Translations under genes and position numbers: made by a program
Part shown: positions 17,152-25,996 of the stretch, piece by piece
Layout: every line of letters starts with the position of its first letter
Numbering within the stretch: the stretch's first letter is position 1
The notes under the pieces: model-generated
The model's database searches: none
What the model was told of the DNA's origin: nothing
What the model saw: only the letters and a program-made list of their open reading frames with translations
NCBI GenBank assembly: GCA_009992235.1
Contig: JAACVZ010000003.1
Coordinates: 46,207 to 110,206, forward strand
Direction of reading: 5' to 3'
Length of the DNA: 64,000 bases
DNA from: Candidatus Saccharimonadota bacterium
GTDB lineage: Bacteria; Patescibacteriota; Saccharimonadia; Saccharimonadales; Saccharimonadaceae

Positions 17152-17711
17152 TCGGTATCTCCTGAATCAATCGTATGGCGAGTTCCGTCGCGAAATGTAG
17201 CTTCAAGTTTAACGAAAACATCTGCAGGGTTGAGGTCGTTTTGGTCAAAAGACATTTTTTTGTGCTCAGGGTCTATGGAAATCTGTGCTCTATCCTTACT
17301 GCCCTTTTTACCAGCATACACAACAACTTGATCCCCGCGCTTGCCATTCTTAACCTGCGAAGTCACAAAATAGTCTGTTCCCCCGGCTGAAATCTTCTCT
17401 TTCTTACTCACCGGAACAAGCAGTCCATCGAGGTCAATGAGTTTCGCATCAGAAAAGGCTTTTGATCTGATTTTCTTTGATATGTAGGCCTGAATCTCAT
17501 CAAGTCTCGACGGAAGTTTAATGATGTGCGGGCCTTCAAGACACAAAAGATTAGAGGCGTATCCTTCACCAAACGAAGGCGCACCCCACTCCCGACCGTC
17601 CCAAGCCACTCCATCGAGCTCAAAACCATGCTCCCTGCATATGGGCTGATGCCTCACCTTTGTCCACCTAACGTCAGGGATAGCCTTCAGAACTATGAGC
17701 TCATTGGTCAT
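17148..17711 (-). CDS. Unknown soluble protein following hsdM
   Basis: The 187-aa protein has no membrane segment and no motif I recognise. The N-terminal half has Trp/His/Cys-rich stretches ([25 protein letters not shown]), and the C-terminal half is Lys/Asp-rich beta-like sequence. It begins inside the 3' end of hsdM (11-bp overlap) and overlaps the membrane-protein gene by 4 bp. It is therefore the first insert gene of the hsdM-hsdS cassette. Function unknown. Confidence 0.65.
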   Translation of the reverse strand: MTNELIVLKAIPDVRWTKVRHQPICREHGFELDGVAWDGREWGAPSFGEGYASNLLCLEGPHIIKLPSRLDEIQAYISKKIRSKAFSDAKLIDLDGLLVPVSKKEKISAGGTDYFVTSQVKNGKRGDQVVVYAGKKGSKDRAQISIDPEHKKMSFDQNDLNPADVFVKLEATFRDGTRHTIDSGDTE

Positions 17712-19179
17712 TTATATGCCTCAGGTTTTCTTTTATCTTCTCTTCAAGCTCCTTGCTCTTCGCAAATTGCTCGTCAAGTTCTGCCGTCAGCCGTGCCATC
17801 TTCTCAACGAACAGTTCGTCATCGTCTTCCACCGCTTCGCTACCGACATAGCGGCCGGGTGTTAGTACGTAGTCATGCTCTTTGATGTCGTCGAGCGTTG
17901 CTACTTTTGAAAGTCCTTTAATCCAAAGTGCTTTGCCATTTTCTTTGAATTGACGATAAATACCTGCTATATCATCGATTTCTTCGTCTCGGATAACCCG
18001 ATTACGCCGCGTCACCATTTTTCCTAAGTTGCGACCATCGATAAACAATGTCTTCCCAGTGCGGTTTCTGCGGTCACGCGAAATGAACCACAAACATGCC
18101 GGGATGCCAGTGTTGAAGAATAACTGGCCCGGAAGCGTCACAATGGCATCCACAAGGTCGGCTTCTATCAGTTTTTTGCGAATCTCGCCCTCACCCGAGC
18201 TTTGGCTGCTCATACTTCCGTTGGACAGCACAAACCCTGCCGTACCGGTTGGTGACAGGTGATGAATGAAATGCTGTATCCAGGCGTAGTTGGCATTGCC
18301 TTTTGGCGGCACGCCGTATTTCCAGCGAATGTCGCTGGTCAGTTGGTCTTGCCCCCAGTCACTGATGTTAAACGGTGGGTTGGCAATAATATAGTCGGCT
18401 TTAAGATCAGGGAATTTGTCGTCGTGCAGAGTGTCACCACGACGCAGGTCGGCGTCGATACCACGAATGGCCATGTTCATCTTGCCGAGGCGCCAAGTGG
18501 TTTCATTGAGCTCTTGACCATAAATAGCAATGTCGCCTAAGCGTCCTGAATGTTCTTCGACAAACTTCTCGCTCCATACAAACATGCCACCGCTTCCGCA
18601 AGCTGGGTCGTAAATGCGACCTTTATACGGTTCGAGCATTTCAACCAGCAGCTTCACAATCGATCGGGGGGTAAAGAATTCGCCGCCGTGCTTACCTTCA
18701 CTGTTGGCAAACATACCCATAAAGTATTCATATACCTGGCCCAAGAGGTCCTTAGCGTTGTTGGCAGTAAACATTGTGTTCGCAAATAGGTCAATGAGCT
18801 CACCCAGGCGGCGTTTGTCGAGTGCTTCACGAGCATAGTTTTTCGGAAGTACACCCTTTAGCGACGGGTTATCGCGCTCTACCGCGTCCATTGCCTCGTC
18901 GACTATGATGCCGATATTTGGTTGCTTTGCAGTCGCGACCAGATGCTCCCAACGAGCTTCCTTCGGTACCCAAAAAACGTTATCTCCGAGATAGTAGTCG
19001 CGGTCCTCTGGGTTAAAGCCCTCTGCCTCGGCTTTTTTGTACTGTACCTCAAAAGCGTCGGAAACATACTTCAAGAAAATGAGTCCAAGCACCACATACT
19101 TGTAGTCAGACGAGCTAATATTACCGCGGAGTTTGTCGGCAGCCAGCCAGAGTTTTGCTTGAATGTCTTGAATTTCCAT
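17701..19179 (-). CDS. hsdM: Type I DNA N6-adenine methyltransferase, M subunit
   Basis: The 492-aa protein has the N-terminal HsdM helical domain ([16 protein letters not shown]), the SAM-binding motif [10 protein letters not shown] and the catalytic NPPF motif of N6-adenine methyltransferases. It also has the C-terminal helical tail that contacts HsdS. The start at 19179 is preceded by GGGAG at proper distance; an upstream in-frame extension to 19254 is unlikely because it overlaps the udg gene. It heads the operon running through the five insert genes to hsdS and the HEPN gene. Confidence 0.95.
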   Translation of the reverse strand: MEIQDIQAKLWLAADKLRGNISSSDYKYVVLGLIFLKYVSDAFEVQYKKAEAEGFNPEDRDYYLGDNVFWVPKEARWEHLVATAKQPNIGIIVDEAMDAVERDNPSLKGVLPKNYAREALDKRRLGELIDLFANTMFTANNAKDLLGQVYEYFMGMFANSEGKHGGEFFTPRSIVKLLVEMLEPYKGRIYDPACGSGGMFVWSEKFVEEHSGRLGDIAIYGQELNETTWRLGKMNMAIRGIDADLRRGDTLHDDKFPDLKADYIIANPPFNISDWGQDQLTSDIRWKYGVPPKGNANYAWIQHFIHHLSPTGTAGFVLSNGSMSSQSSGEGEIRKKLIEADLVDAIVTLPGQLFFNTGIPACLWFISRDRRNRTGKTLFIDGRNLGKMVTRRNRVIRDEEIDDIAGIYRQFKENGKALWIKGLSKVATLDDIKEHDYVLTPGRYVGSEAVEDDDELFVEKMARLTAELDEQFAKSKELEEKIKENLRHINDQ

Positions 19180-19199
19180 TAAATCTCCCTTTGTAACCC

Positions 19200-19205
19200 A
19201 TTGTA
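19200..19205 (-). promoter_or_regulatory. Probable -10 box of the hsdM operon
   Basis: A minus-strand TACAAT lies 20 nt upstream of the hsdM ATG, followed by AAAGGGAG as ribosome-binding site. The -35 region is poor. This is the only promoter-like element between udg and hsdM. Confidence 0.45.
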
Positions 19206-19246
19206 CCCCTGTTACGAAAAAAGTGCCACTGTTTGCAAGAGGCTTG

Positions 19247-19813
19247 CTACTCAATCATTTCGGGTATTCGCACAAAATCATCCACCAACGTCTGCCGCAA
19301 GCTCCCGTTGTACAGCGCTGCTGCTGGGTGGAACAACGGTACCACCGTATACTCGTGGTCGTCTATGCGAACCTGGTGCAGTTGCCCGTGTACCTCGCCT
19401 ATTTTGGCGCCGGGCAGGAAGTATTCCATGCTGTGGCGGCCGAGGGTTACGACGACTTTGGGTGCAATAATATCGAGCTGGCGTAGTAAATACGGCAAAA
19501 AGGCCGCCTTTTCGGCCGGCAAGGGGTCGCGATTGCCTGGTGGGCGGTATTTCACGATGTTGGTAATGTAGACATCGGATCGGCTCATGCCGGCAGCCTC
19601 AAGCATGGCGTTCAGGAACTTACCCGAAGCACCAACAAACGGCACGCCGTCGAGGTCTTCTTTTTTGCCAGGCGCTTCGCCGATGAACACAATATCGGCG
19701 TCAGGGCGGCCATCACCCATCACCAGTTGCGTTGCCTGGGCGCCAAGCTCCGGGCACAGCTTGGTATCGATGATTTCTTGGGCCAGGGCGTCGAGTTGTT
19801 CTTGAGTATTCAT
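19247..19813 (-). CDS. Uracil-DNA glycosylase, family 4-like, without Fe-S cysteines
   Basis: The 188-aa protein has family-4 UDG motif A GEAPG (45-49) and motif B HPAAAL, plus the RPPGNRDP stretch. It would remove uracil from DNA as the first step of base-excision repair. Family 4 enzymes bind a [4Fe-4S] cluster through four cysteines. Here only C20 is kept; the other positions are L23, Y89 and F105. The cluster is therefore very probably absent. A TATAAT box 6 nt before the ATG suggests a leaderless transcript. Confidence 0.88.
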   Translation of the reverse strand: MNTQEQLDALAQEIIDTKLCPELGAQATQLVMGDGRPDADIVFIGEAPGKKEDLDGVPFVGASGKFLNAMLEAAGMSRSDVYITNIVKYRPPGNRDPLPAEKAAFLPYLLRQLDIIAPKVVVTLGRHSMEYFLPGAKIGEVHGQLHQVRIDDHEYTVVPLFHPAAALYNGSLRQTLVDDFVRIPEMIE

Positions 19814-19830
19814 ACTCCCATTATAGCGAA

Positions 19831-21474
19831 CTACAGCTGAACCCGGTCGCCACCGATGTTTTCGCGGAAGAACGTGTCGTGGGAGATATACAGCACGGCG
19901 CCGGTGTAAGCTTTTAGCGCCGACTCGAGCTCTTCAATACTAGGGAGGTCGAGGTGGTTGGTTGGCTCATCTAAGATAAGCAGCGACGGGTTGTCGGCCA
20001 ACATAGCAATCAGTTGCAAGCGAGCCTTCTGTCCCCCACTAAGCTGCGCTACCGGAATGTTGGCATCGTTTTGAACAAACAGATAGTCGCTCATCAGCTG
20101 GCGAGTCTTGGTTTCACCAATCTTCAAACCGCGTGACAAATAAATGTGTTCAATAGCGGCGCCAAGTGGCATCGAGAATAGTTCGCTGGAAATTTCTTGT
20201 TCATAAACGCCGACGCGAATCTTTTTCTCGAGGTCAATGTGCCCAGCGTAAGCCGTGGCCTTAAGCTTGGTTTCGTGAAGTGTCGCCAGCAGTGCTGACA
20301 CCAAAGTTGTCTTTCCAGCTCCGTTACGCCCACGAAGTTCGACAATATCGCCCTCACGTATTTGGAATGAGACATCTGAAAATAGCGGTTTATCGTAGCC
20401 CAGTGAAAGACCCGAAACATCGACCAGTAGCCGACTGTGGCCTTCGGCGGCCTCGGCGCCGTGAAGACGAATATTCTTGGCCTTAAATTTCTGATACTGC
20501 GCACCAGACTTCAACCCCATGTCCTGCACCGACTCGCGGTCGACCCAAAAAGTTGGCTTCTCGGTTTTCTCGAGCCTCGCCAGTTCATCGCGTGATTGCT
20601 GTTCAAGCCTTTTAAAGCGCTGAATGGTCGATGGATGGCGCGACTTCTCCTTAAATCGTTGATACTCGATAATTTTTGCTTTTAAGTTAACCATCCGGCG
20701 CTGCGTCAGCTCGTATTCATTCATCTGACTGCCGGTCGAGCTGGAGTTCTGTCGCAAATACTGCGTATAGTTGCCTTTGTAGCTGATGATTTTCTGGTCC
20801 TTCACCTCGAGGATGCGGTCGACCTTCTCAAGCACGTCCCTGTCGTGGGTAATCACCAGCATCGCTTCTTGAGCTGAAACCATCCACTGCATAAATTTTT
20901 CTTTGGCCACGTAGTCCATGTGATTGGTTGGCTCGTCTATCAGCGCGATACGCGTGCGAGACAACATGACTTTCGTCACCTCCACCAGGCGTTTTTGTCC
21001 ACCAGATAGCGCCCGAAGTGGATCATTGGCACGCTCTTCCAGCTGAAACGACGACAAGACTTTGTCTACCTCGTTATCTATCGTGTAGTAGCCTTTGGCA
21101 TCAAACTGCTCCAAGGCCTCAGAATACTCGTGAATGAGCTTCATATCGTCTCCCATGGTCTCTGGGTAGGTATCGAGGATGTGCTTGAGGCGTATAAAGT
21201 CCGGCAGGTCCTGAACAATATAGTCGATGACTGTCATATCCTCGAAGCCGTGGTGCTCCTGACGGGTCGAAATGTGCGATACGCCTTTGCCAAAGCTCAC
21301 CGAGCCTTGAAAATCTTTATCTTCGCCGGCCAATACGCGAAACAGCGTTGTTTTGCCTTCACCGTTTCGACCAATAATGCCGACTTTTTCACCGTCATCG
21401 ACAAAAAAAGAGGCGTCACGAAACAAGCGCTTATCGCCAAAACTTTTTTCTTCAATGGTCGCGGTCAAAATCAT
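19831..21474 (-). CDS. ABC-F family ATPase (translation factor/ribosome protection type)
   Basis: The 547-aa protein has two ABC domains on one chain with Walker A GRNGEGKTT and GRNGAGKTT, two LSGGQK signatures and two DEPTNH Walker B motifs. They are joined by a charged helical linker with KSRHPST (residues about 260-330). There are no membrane domains. ABC-F proteins act on the ribosome, from EttA-like translation control to antibiotic protection. The subtype cannot be assigned by eye. It lies 17 bp upstream of udg on the same strand. Confidence 0.9.
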   Translation of the reverse strand: MILTATIEEKSFGDKRLFRDASFFVDDGEKVGIIGRNGEGKTTLFRVLAGEDKDFQGSVSFGKGVSHISTRQEHHGFEDMTVIDYIVQDLPDFIRLKHILDTYPETMGDDMKLIHEYSEALEQFDAKGYYTIDNEVDKVLSSFQLEERANDPLRALSGGQKRLVEVTKVMLSRTRIALIDEPTNHMDYVAKEKFMQWMVSAQEAMLVITHDRDVLEKVDRILEVKDQKIISYKGNYTQYLRQNSSSTGSQMNEYELTQRRMVNLKAKIIEYQRFKEKSRHPSTIQRFKRLEQQSRDELARLEKTEKPTFWVDRESVQDMGLKSGAQYQKFKAKNIRLHGAEAAEGHSRLLVDVSGLSLGYDKPLFSDVSFQIREGDIVELRGRNGAGKTTLVSALLATLHETKLKATAYAGHIDLEKKIRVGVYEQEISSELFSMPLGAAIEHIYLSRGLKIGETKTRQLMSDYLFVQNDANIPVAQLSGGQKARLQLIAMLADNPSLLILDEPTNHLDLPSIEELESALKAYTGAVLYISHDTFFRENIGGDRVQL

Positions 21475-21575
21475 ACAGTGTCCTATTGTGTGTTTTATGG
21501 TATTACATCGTTGCCCACCGCATTACGCAACGCACGTCCACAACCGAAGAGGTGGCAGGCAGGGTTGTAGGCAAC

Positions 21576-21599
21576 GCCCGCAAGAGAAATCTTGCGGGC
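21576..21599. terminator. Perfect 9-bp hairpin after pnp
   Basis: GCCCGCAAG/CTTGCGGGC with a 6-nt loop lies 5 bp after the pnp stop. The downstream minus strand is not T-rich, whereas the plus side reads ATTTGCTATTT. It may stabilise the pnp 3' end rather than act as a classical terminator. Confidence 0.55.
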
Positions 21600-21604
21600 A
21601 TTTG

Positions 21605-23722
21605 CTATTTATCGATAGCTTTAAGACTAAGGCTTAATCGTCCACGTTCGTCGATACCCATGAGCTTAACCTTAACAGTCTGGCCTTCGGTCAGAACATC
21701 TTCGACACGTTCAACGCGGTGATCAGCGAGTTCGGAAATGTGTACCATGCCGTCAAGACCAGGGAGGATGTTAATAAACGCTCCAAAGTCTTTAATGCTG
21801 ACAACTTTTCCTTCGTAAATGCGGCCGATTTCTGGCTCTTCGGTTAGGCTCTTGATCCAATCAATCGCCTTCTCGATACTTGCCGTGTCGGCGGCCGATA
21901 CAGTTATAAGACCATCATCTTTGATGTCGATGTCGGCACCAGTTTCGAGAGTAATTCTGTTAATCACCTCTCCGCCCTTACCAATAACTGCACCGATTTT
22001 TTCAGGGTTAATTTTCACCTTTTCAATGCGCGGTGCGTAGGGGCTAAGTGCCTCTCGTGGCGCTGCGATCGTCTCAAGCATGTGGGCAAGAATGTGTGCT
22101 CGGCCAGGCTTGGCGCCGTCAATGGCCTGTTTCAAGATCTCTACCGGCAACCCGTGAACCTTCATGTCCATTTGAATTGCCGTAATACCTTCGCTGGTTC
22201 CGGTAATCTTGAAGTCCATGTCACCGGCGAAGTCTTCGGCATCGGCAATATCAGACAAGACATATGGTGTGTCGCCGTCGAGCATCAAGCCCATAGCGAT
22301 ACCAGATACTGGTCGCTTCAAAGGAACACCGGCGTCCATAAGCGCCAAGACGCTTGAACAAGTTGCCGCCATCGAAGTCGAGCCGTTCTGGCTCATGATC
22401 TCCGTGACACTTCGAATAGCGTATGGGAAGTCTTCGGCTGAAGGAAGTACTGGCATAACCGCACGTTCCGCGAGGAAGCCGTGACCAATTTCGCGTCGTC
22501 CAGGTGAACCGAGACGACGAACTTCACCCACCGTGTAGCCTGGGGCGTTGTAGTGGTGCATGTAACGGCGTTCGCCATCGTTGACTTCCATAGTGTCGAT
22601 CATTTGTGAATAACTTAGTGGTGCAAGCGTTACGATGTTCATCCCCTGTGTAACACCACGGGTAAAGATGCTTGAACCATGTGCACGTGGCAATAGACCA
22701 ACTTCGCTAGAAAGTACTCGCACTTCATCAAGCTTGCGGCCATCTGGACGGAGCTTATCTTCTACGATACCTTTTCGAACATCCTTGTGTAGTGCCATAG
22801 TGAAGGCTTCGTCGTACTCGTCGCGGAGCTTGCTGTAGTCTTCGGTACCAATTTTCTCGGCAAAGGCTTCGTGGAACGCCCAGCGTAGTTCATTAACCAT
22901 TTCGTTACGTTCTGGGTACGGTGCGCGGAGCTTGTCGCCAAGCTTGCCGGCCACCCACTCATCAACCTGTGTCTGTAATTCTTCATTTGGCAGGACAAGT
23001 GTATATTCTTGAGCAACTGGTTTAACTTTTTCAATTAGCTCTTTCTGAAGCTTAATTGCTGGTTGATAAGCGTCATACGCCCAAGCAAGCGCTTCAGCGA
23101 TGACTTCTTCTGATACTTCGTTAGCACCAGCTTCAACCATCGTAATACCGCTTTCGATACCAGCGACAACCAGGTCGAGGTCGCTTTTTTCGCGCTCTTC
23201 AGGCGTAAGAAAGGCTTTAAACTCACCGTCCACACGTCCAATACGGAGACCTGAAACAGGACCATCGAACGGTGTTCCGGTAAGCGTTAGGGCTGCCGAT
23301 GCCGCAATCATTGCAATAGCGTCTGGGCGGAAGGTTGGGTCGGTTGAAAGCACACTAGCGACAACCTGTACCTCTTGGCGATATCCTTTTGGAAACAGCG
23401 GACGAATTGGGCGGTCGATAAGACGGCCGATAAGAATCGCTTCATCGCTTGGGCGACCTTCGCGTTTGATGAAACGGCTACCGCTGATTTTTCCAGCTGC
23501 ATAAAATTTTTCTTCGTAGTCGATGCTCAATGGAAAATAATCCATCATCACCGGACGGGTACCGACCTGAGCGGTTCCTAGAATAACGGTTTCACCATAA
23601 CGCACAAGTACGCTAGCGGTGCTACGGAAACCAACACGATTAATCTCGAGGGTTAGTGGTTTGCCGTGAAAGTCAGTGGCAACAGAAATAATCTCTTTGC
23701 CGTGAGGGTTGATAGTAGACAT
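21605..23722 (-). CDS. pnp: Polyribonucleotide nucleotidyltransferase (PNPase)
   Basis: The 705-aa protein has the full PNPase layout: RNase PH domain 1, an all-helical linker, RNase PH domain 2 (motif GDMDFKITGTSEGITAIQMD region), KH domain (IGAVIGKGGEVINRI) and S1 domain (GRIYEGKVVSIKDFGAFINI). It degrades RNA 3'-5' phosphorolytically and can add tails. It is preceded by a leader of roughly 110 nt with two hairpins, reminiscent of the autoregulated E. coli pnp leader. SD AAAGGAGG precedes the ATG. Confidence 0.97.
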   Translation of the reverse strand: MSTINPHGKEIISVATDFHGKPLTLEINRVGFRSTASVLVRYGETVILGTAQVGTRPVMMDYFPLSIDYEEKFYAAGKISGSRFIKREGRPSDEAILIGRLIDRPIRPLFPKGYRQEVQVVASVLSTDPTFRPDAIAMIAASAALTLTGTPFDGPVSGLRIGRVDGEFKAFLTPEEREKSDLDLVVAGIESGITMVEAGANEVSEEVIAEALAWAYDAYQPAIKLQKELIEKVKPVAQEYTLVLPNEELQTQVDEWVAGKLGDKLRAPYPERNEMVNELRWAFHEAFAEKIGTEDYSKLRDEYDEAFTMALHKDVRKGIVEDKLRPDGRKLDEVRVLSSEVGLLPRAHGSSIFTRGVTQGMNIVTLAPLSYSQMIDTMEVNDGERRYMHHYNAPGYTVGEVRRLGSPGRREIGHGFLAERAVMPVLPSAEDFPYAIRSVTEIMSQNGSTSMAATCSSVLALMDAGVPLKRPVSGIAMGLMLDGDTPYVLSDIADAEDFAGDMDFKITGTSEGITAIQMDMKVHGLPVEILKQAIDGAKPGRAHILAHMLETIAAPREALSPYAPRIEKVKINPEKIGAVIGKGGEVINRITLETGADIDIKDDGLITVSAADTASIEKAIDWIKSLTEEPEIGRIYEGKVVSIKDFGAFINILPGLDGMVHISELADHRVERVEDVLTEGQTVKVKLMGIDERGRLSLSLKAIDK

Positions 23723-23743
23723 GAATGTCCTCCTTTTTGTGGG

Positions 23744-23801
23744 CTCGCTTCCTATTGATTTGCGAGTAAGTAACGGGTACAGAAATTTGGGTTCCCCAAA
23801 T
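23744..23801 (-). promoter_or_regulatory. pnp leader hairpins
   Basis: Two stems lie in the pnp 5' leader: ATTTGGG/CCCAAAT (23785-23791/23795-23801) and CTCGC/GCGAG (23744-23748/23762-23766). The second lies directly upstream of the SD. Their role in autoregulation is an inference from the well-known pnp case. Confidence 0.5.
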
Positions 23802-23839
23802 CGCTCTATCCAGCACTTAGACGCGTGCGAGCTAACCTC

Positions 23840-23848
23840 AGTATAGCA
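23840..23848 (-). promoter_or_regulatory. Extended -10 promoter of pnp
   Basis: The minus strand reads TGCTATACT, an extended -10 box with a perfect TGn element and no good -35. It lies about 118 bp upstream of the pnp ATG. Confidence 0.55.
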
Positions 23849-23869
23849 GAGTTAACCCTTAAGCGCGAG

Positions 23870-24664
23870 CTAGAGCGCCTTGACGTCGCGTCGCGGGAAG
23901 ACGACAAAGACTAAAATAAGCGACACGACGATAGTCGCTGCGTAGAAGAGTGCATTCTCCCAAACAATAGTCCCTTTCGCGATGTCAGCAGCTGGGAAGT
24001 AATGCAGGAATGATAACCACTCATAATCTTTCAACCACGCCACCGATTGGGCAAACGTCGTCAACAAGAAGCTTCCTATTGTCACAACAATACCAACCGT
24101 TGTGGTTACTGACCTTTTACCAGTCGATAGCCCTACTGCAAATATAACCGTCGCCAGAGCCGCAACCATCAACCAAGTAAACAGCCCAAGACGCACCAAC
24201 ACCATAAGGTCGAGTGACTCACCGGTTGTCGGTAACGCCAGTAAGATGCCGCCAACAGTTGCAAGCGTTGCTACAAGGCAGATCAAAACAATTGCCGTCC
24301 ACTTGGCGATAATAATTTTCATACGGCTCAAAGGAAGCGAGACAAGTGTCCGGAGCTGCCCTTTATCTTCCTCACCGACGGTCAGTCCAACAGCAAGCAA
24401 AATCGACAGGATGCTGATGAAAATTGGGAAGCGAATATCAAACACCTGGCTGCCTATGTATCCTGGAAGCTGTTTCCAATCCTGTAAGTCCCCCATCAAA
24501 CCCTCAAAGCCTGCCGGCAAGCTCTCGACTAGCTCATCAATAGCACCGCCGCCAAATGATGTAAACATAGCAGTCATAAGATACCCAAGCAGCGCAAGGC
24601 CAAGCGACCAACCAAAAATGAACATTCGTTTCTCGCGCAGGGTGTGAACAAATAGATTAAGCAT
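23870..24664 (-). CDS. ABC transporter permease (ABC-2 type)
   Basis: The 264-aa protein has six likely membrane segments (first at LGLALLGYLMTAMF, last at ATIVVSLILVFVVF) and a large extracytoplasmic loop after the first. This is the ABC-2 pattern of drug, bacteriocin or lipid exporters. The start at 24664 is chosen because GGAGG precedes it at 6 nt; it overlaps the ATPase gene by 8 bp. Longer in-frame starts lie inside that gene. Substrate unknown. Confidence 0.85.
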   Translation of the reverse strand: MLNLFVHTLREKRMFIFGWSLGLALLGYLMTAMFTSFGGGAIDELVESLPAGFEGLMGDLQDWKQLPGYIGSQVFDIRFPIFISILSILLAVGLTVGEEDKGQLRTLVSLPLSRMKIIIAKWTAIVLICLVATLATVGGILLALPTTGESLDLMVLVRLGLFTWLMVAALATVIFAVGLSTGKRSVTTTVGIVVTIGSFLLTTFAQSVAWLKDYEWLSFLHYFPAADIAKGTIVWENALFYAATIVVSLILVFVVFPRRDVKAL

Positions 24665-25565
24665 CTTCCGCCTCCTTGACATCATACAGGTCATCAAATG
24701 CCGCCTCGACACTATGATCGTTAATGGTCATGTCTTTTACGTCAACAAGCGACCCGAGCCATGCATGGAGCACCGCTGGACTGTCTTTGTAGATGAACTG
24801 AAGCGTATAGTCGTGGCCATGCTTTTCGCGCTCTACAACCTCTGCAGACGCCGGTGGAGCCACTTTCTTACCCGTAACAACCCGAACCAGCTTTCCGCTA
24901 GTTGCTTCGAGCTCGGATGCGGGAATATCTTTGACAAGTTTTCCGTTCTTGATTAGCAAAATACGCGTACAGACGTCGACGACTTCATTGAGATAGTGCG
25001 ATGACATAAAAATTGTCGTGCCCTTCTTGGCTTGCTCGCGTACTAAGTCGAGAAAATGCTGTTGCATTAGGGGGTCAAGGCCACTGCTTGGCTCGTCGAG
25101 AATAACCAGTTCTGGCTCGGTCATAAAGGCAGCAATAAGAGCAATCTTTTGGCGGTTTCCTCGAGACAGCGTGCTAATCTTTTTATCAAGCTGTGGGTCA
25201 AACGTATCGACAAGATGTTGATAAACGACAGATTGGCTACCAACGCCATAGGCACGAGCAATAAACTCGTGGTACTGTCTGCCTGTCATGCTATCGAATA
25301 GGCTCATGTCCCCTGTCGCGAAACCAATTCGCTGGTGGCTACTGGCGGCACCCGGTAATGTCAGTTCTTCGCCGAACAAAGCGACGCTCCCCTCAGATGG
25401 ACGAATGAACCCCATGAGCATATTAATGGTTGTTGACTTACCTGCTCCGTTCAAACCGACAAATCCAACAACCTCACCTTTTTTTACACTAAAAGATGCC
25501 CGATCAACTGCTGGTACCCCAGCATACACTTTTGAAAGATTTTTTGTTTCAATAACGACACCCAT
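24657..25565 (-). CDS. ABC transporter ATP-binding protein
   Basis: The 302-aa protein has Walker A GLNGAGKST, signature LSRGNRQK, Walker B LVILDEPSSGLDP and the switch His (MSSHYLNEV), followed by a C-terminal domain of about 80 residues. It pairs with the ABC-2 permease 8 bp inside its 3' end to form an exporter. A perfect TATAAT box ends 9 nt before the ATG, so the mRNA would be nearly leaderless. Confidence 0.93.
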   Translation of the reverse strand: MGVVIETKNLSKVYAGVPAVDRASFSVKKGEVVGFVGLNGAGKSTTINMLMGFIRPSEGSVALFGEELTLPGAASSHQRIGFATGDMSLFDSMTGRQYHEFIARAYGVGSQSVVYQHLVDTFDPQLDKKISTLSRGNRQKIALIAAFMTEPELVILDEPSSGLDPLMQQHFLDLVREQAKKGTTIFMSSHYLNEVVDVCTRILLIKNGKLVKDIPASELEATSGKLVRVVTGKKVAPPASAEVVEREKHGHDYTLQFIYKDSPAVLHAWLGSLVDVKDMTINDHSVEAAFDDLYDVKEAEDA

Positions 25566-25574
25566 AATACCCCT

Positions 25575-25602
25575 ATTATATACCGCCCATACTCGCAGGC
25601 AA
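25575..25602 (-). promoter_or_regulatory. Promoter of the ABC exporter operon
   Basis: On the minus strand, TTGCCT (25597-25602), a 16-bp spacer and TATAAT (25575-25580). It sits directly behind the rpsO terminator and only 9 nt from the start codon. Confidence 0.75.
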
Positions 25603-25629
25603 TAAAAAAACTCCGCTTATTTGCGGAGT
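25603..25629 (-). terminator. Rho-independent terminator of rpsO
   Basis: The stem ACTCCGC/GCGGAGT with a 6-nt loop is followed on the minus strand by a run of seven T. The rpsO stop codon lies in the loop, so the terminator overlaps the coding end. Confidence 0.9.
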
Positions 25630-25883
25630 CCTAGTTTTGCGACGACTGCCTTATAGGCTTCAAAGTCTTTCGCCTCAAGATACTTGAGAAGCTTCTTGCG
25701 ACGTCCGACCATCTGAACCAATCCGCGACGAGCCATGTGGTCGTGCTTGTTGATTTTTAGGTGCTCGGTAATCTCTTTGATACGAGTCGTCAAAACAGAC
25801 GCTTGAGCCTGTGGGCTTCCAACGTCCTCTTTGTGGGTCTGTGTGAGGGCAAATGCCTTCTGCTTGTTTTCTGCTGTTATCAT
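25617..25883 (-). CDS. rpsO: Small ribosomal subunit protein uS15
   Basis: The 88-aa protein starts MITAENKQKAF and has S15 landmarks (VGSPQAQASVLTTRI, HKHDH-like INKHDHMARRGL, RRKKLLKYL). The start at 25883 is supported by a TTGAAA-17-TACAAT promoter whose -10 ends 9 nt before the ATG; longer in-frame starts overlap that promoter. S15 organises the 16S central domain. It is divergent from the VirB6-like gene. Confidence 0.95.
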   Translation of the reverse strand: MITAENKQKAFALTQTHKEDVGSPQAQASVLTTRIKEITEHLKINKHDHMARRGLVQMVGRRKKLLKYLEAKDFEAYKAVVAKLGLRK

Positions 25884-25892
25884 CAAGAGTGC

Positions 25893-25921
25893 ATTGTAGC
25901 AGAACTTCGAGGATGTTTCAA
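25893..25921 (-). promoter_or_regulatory. Promoter of rpsO
   Basis: On the minus strand, TTGAAA (25916-25921), a 17-bp spacer and TACAAT (25893-25898). No Shine-Dalgarno fits in the few nucleotides left before the ATG. Confidence 0.75.
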
Positions 25922-25958
25922 GGGGTAGGCATTTGTTTAAAAAAACAAAGCACAAGCA

Positions 25959-25987
25959 TTGACTTTTCATCTGTTAGGTGTTATAAT
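25959..25987 (+). promoter_or_regulatory. Promoter of the VirB6-like gene
   Basis: TTGACT (25959-25964), a 17-bp spacer and a perfect TATAAT (25982-25987). The -10 ends 9 nt before the ATG at 25997, which fixes this as the start rather than the upstream in-frame codon at 25853. Confidence 0.8.
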
Positions 25988-25996
25988 CCACCAGGT

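Noticed and set aside
25853..25996. Upstream in-frame extension of the VirB6-like gene to 25853
   Set aside because: It overlaps rpsO and lies before the TTGACT-17-TATAAT promoter, so it cannot be translated from that transcript.
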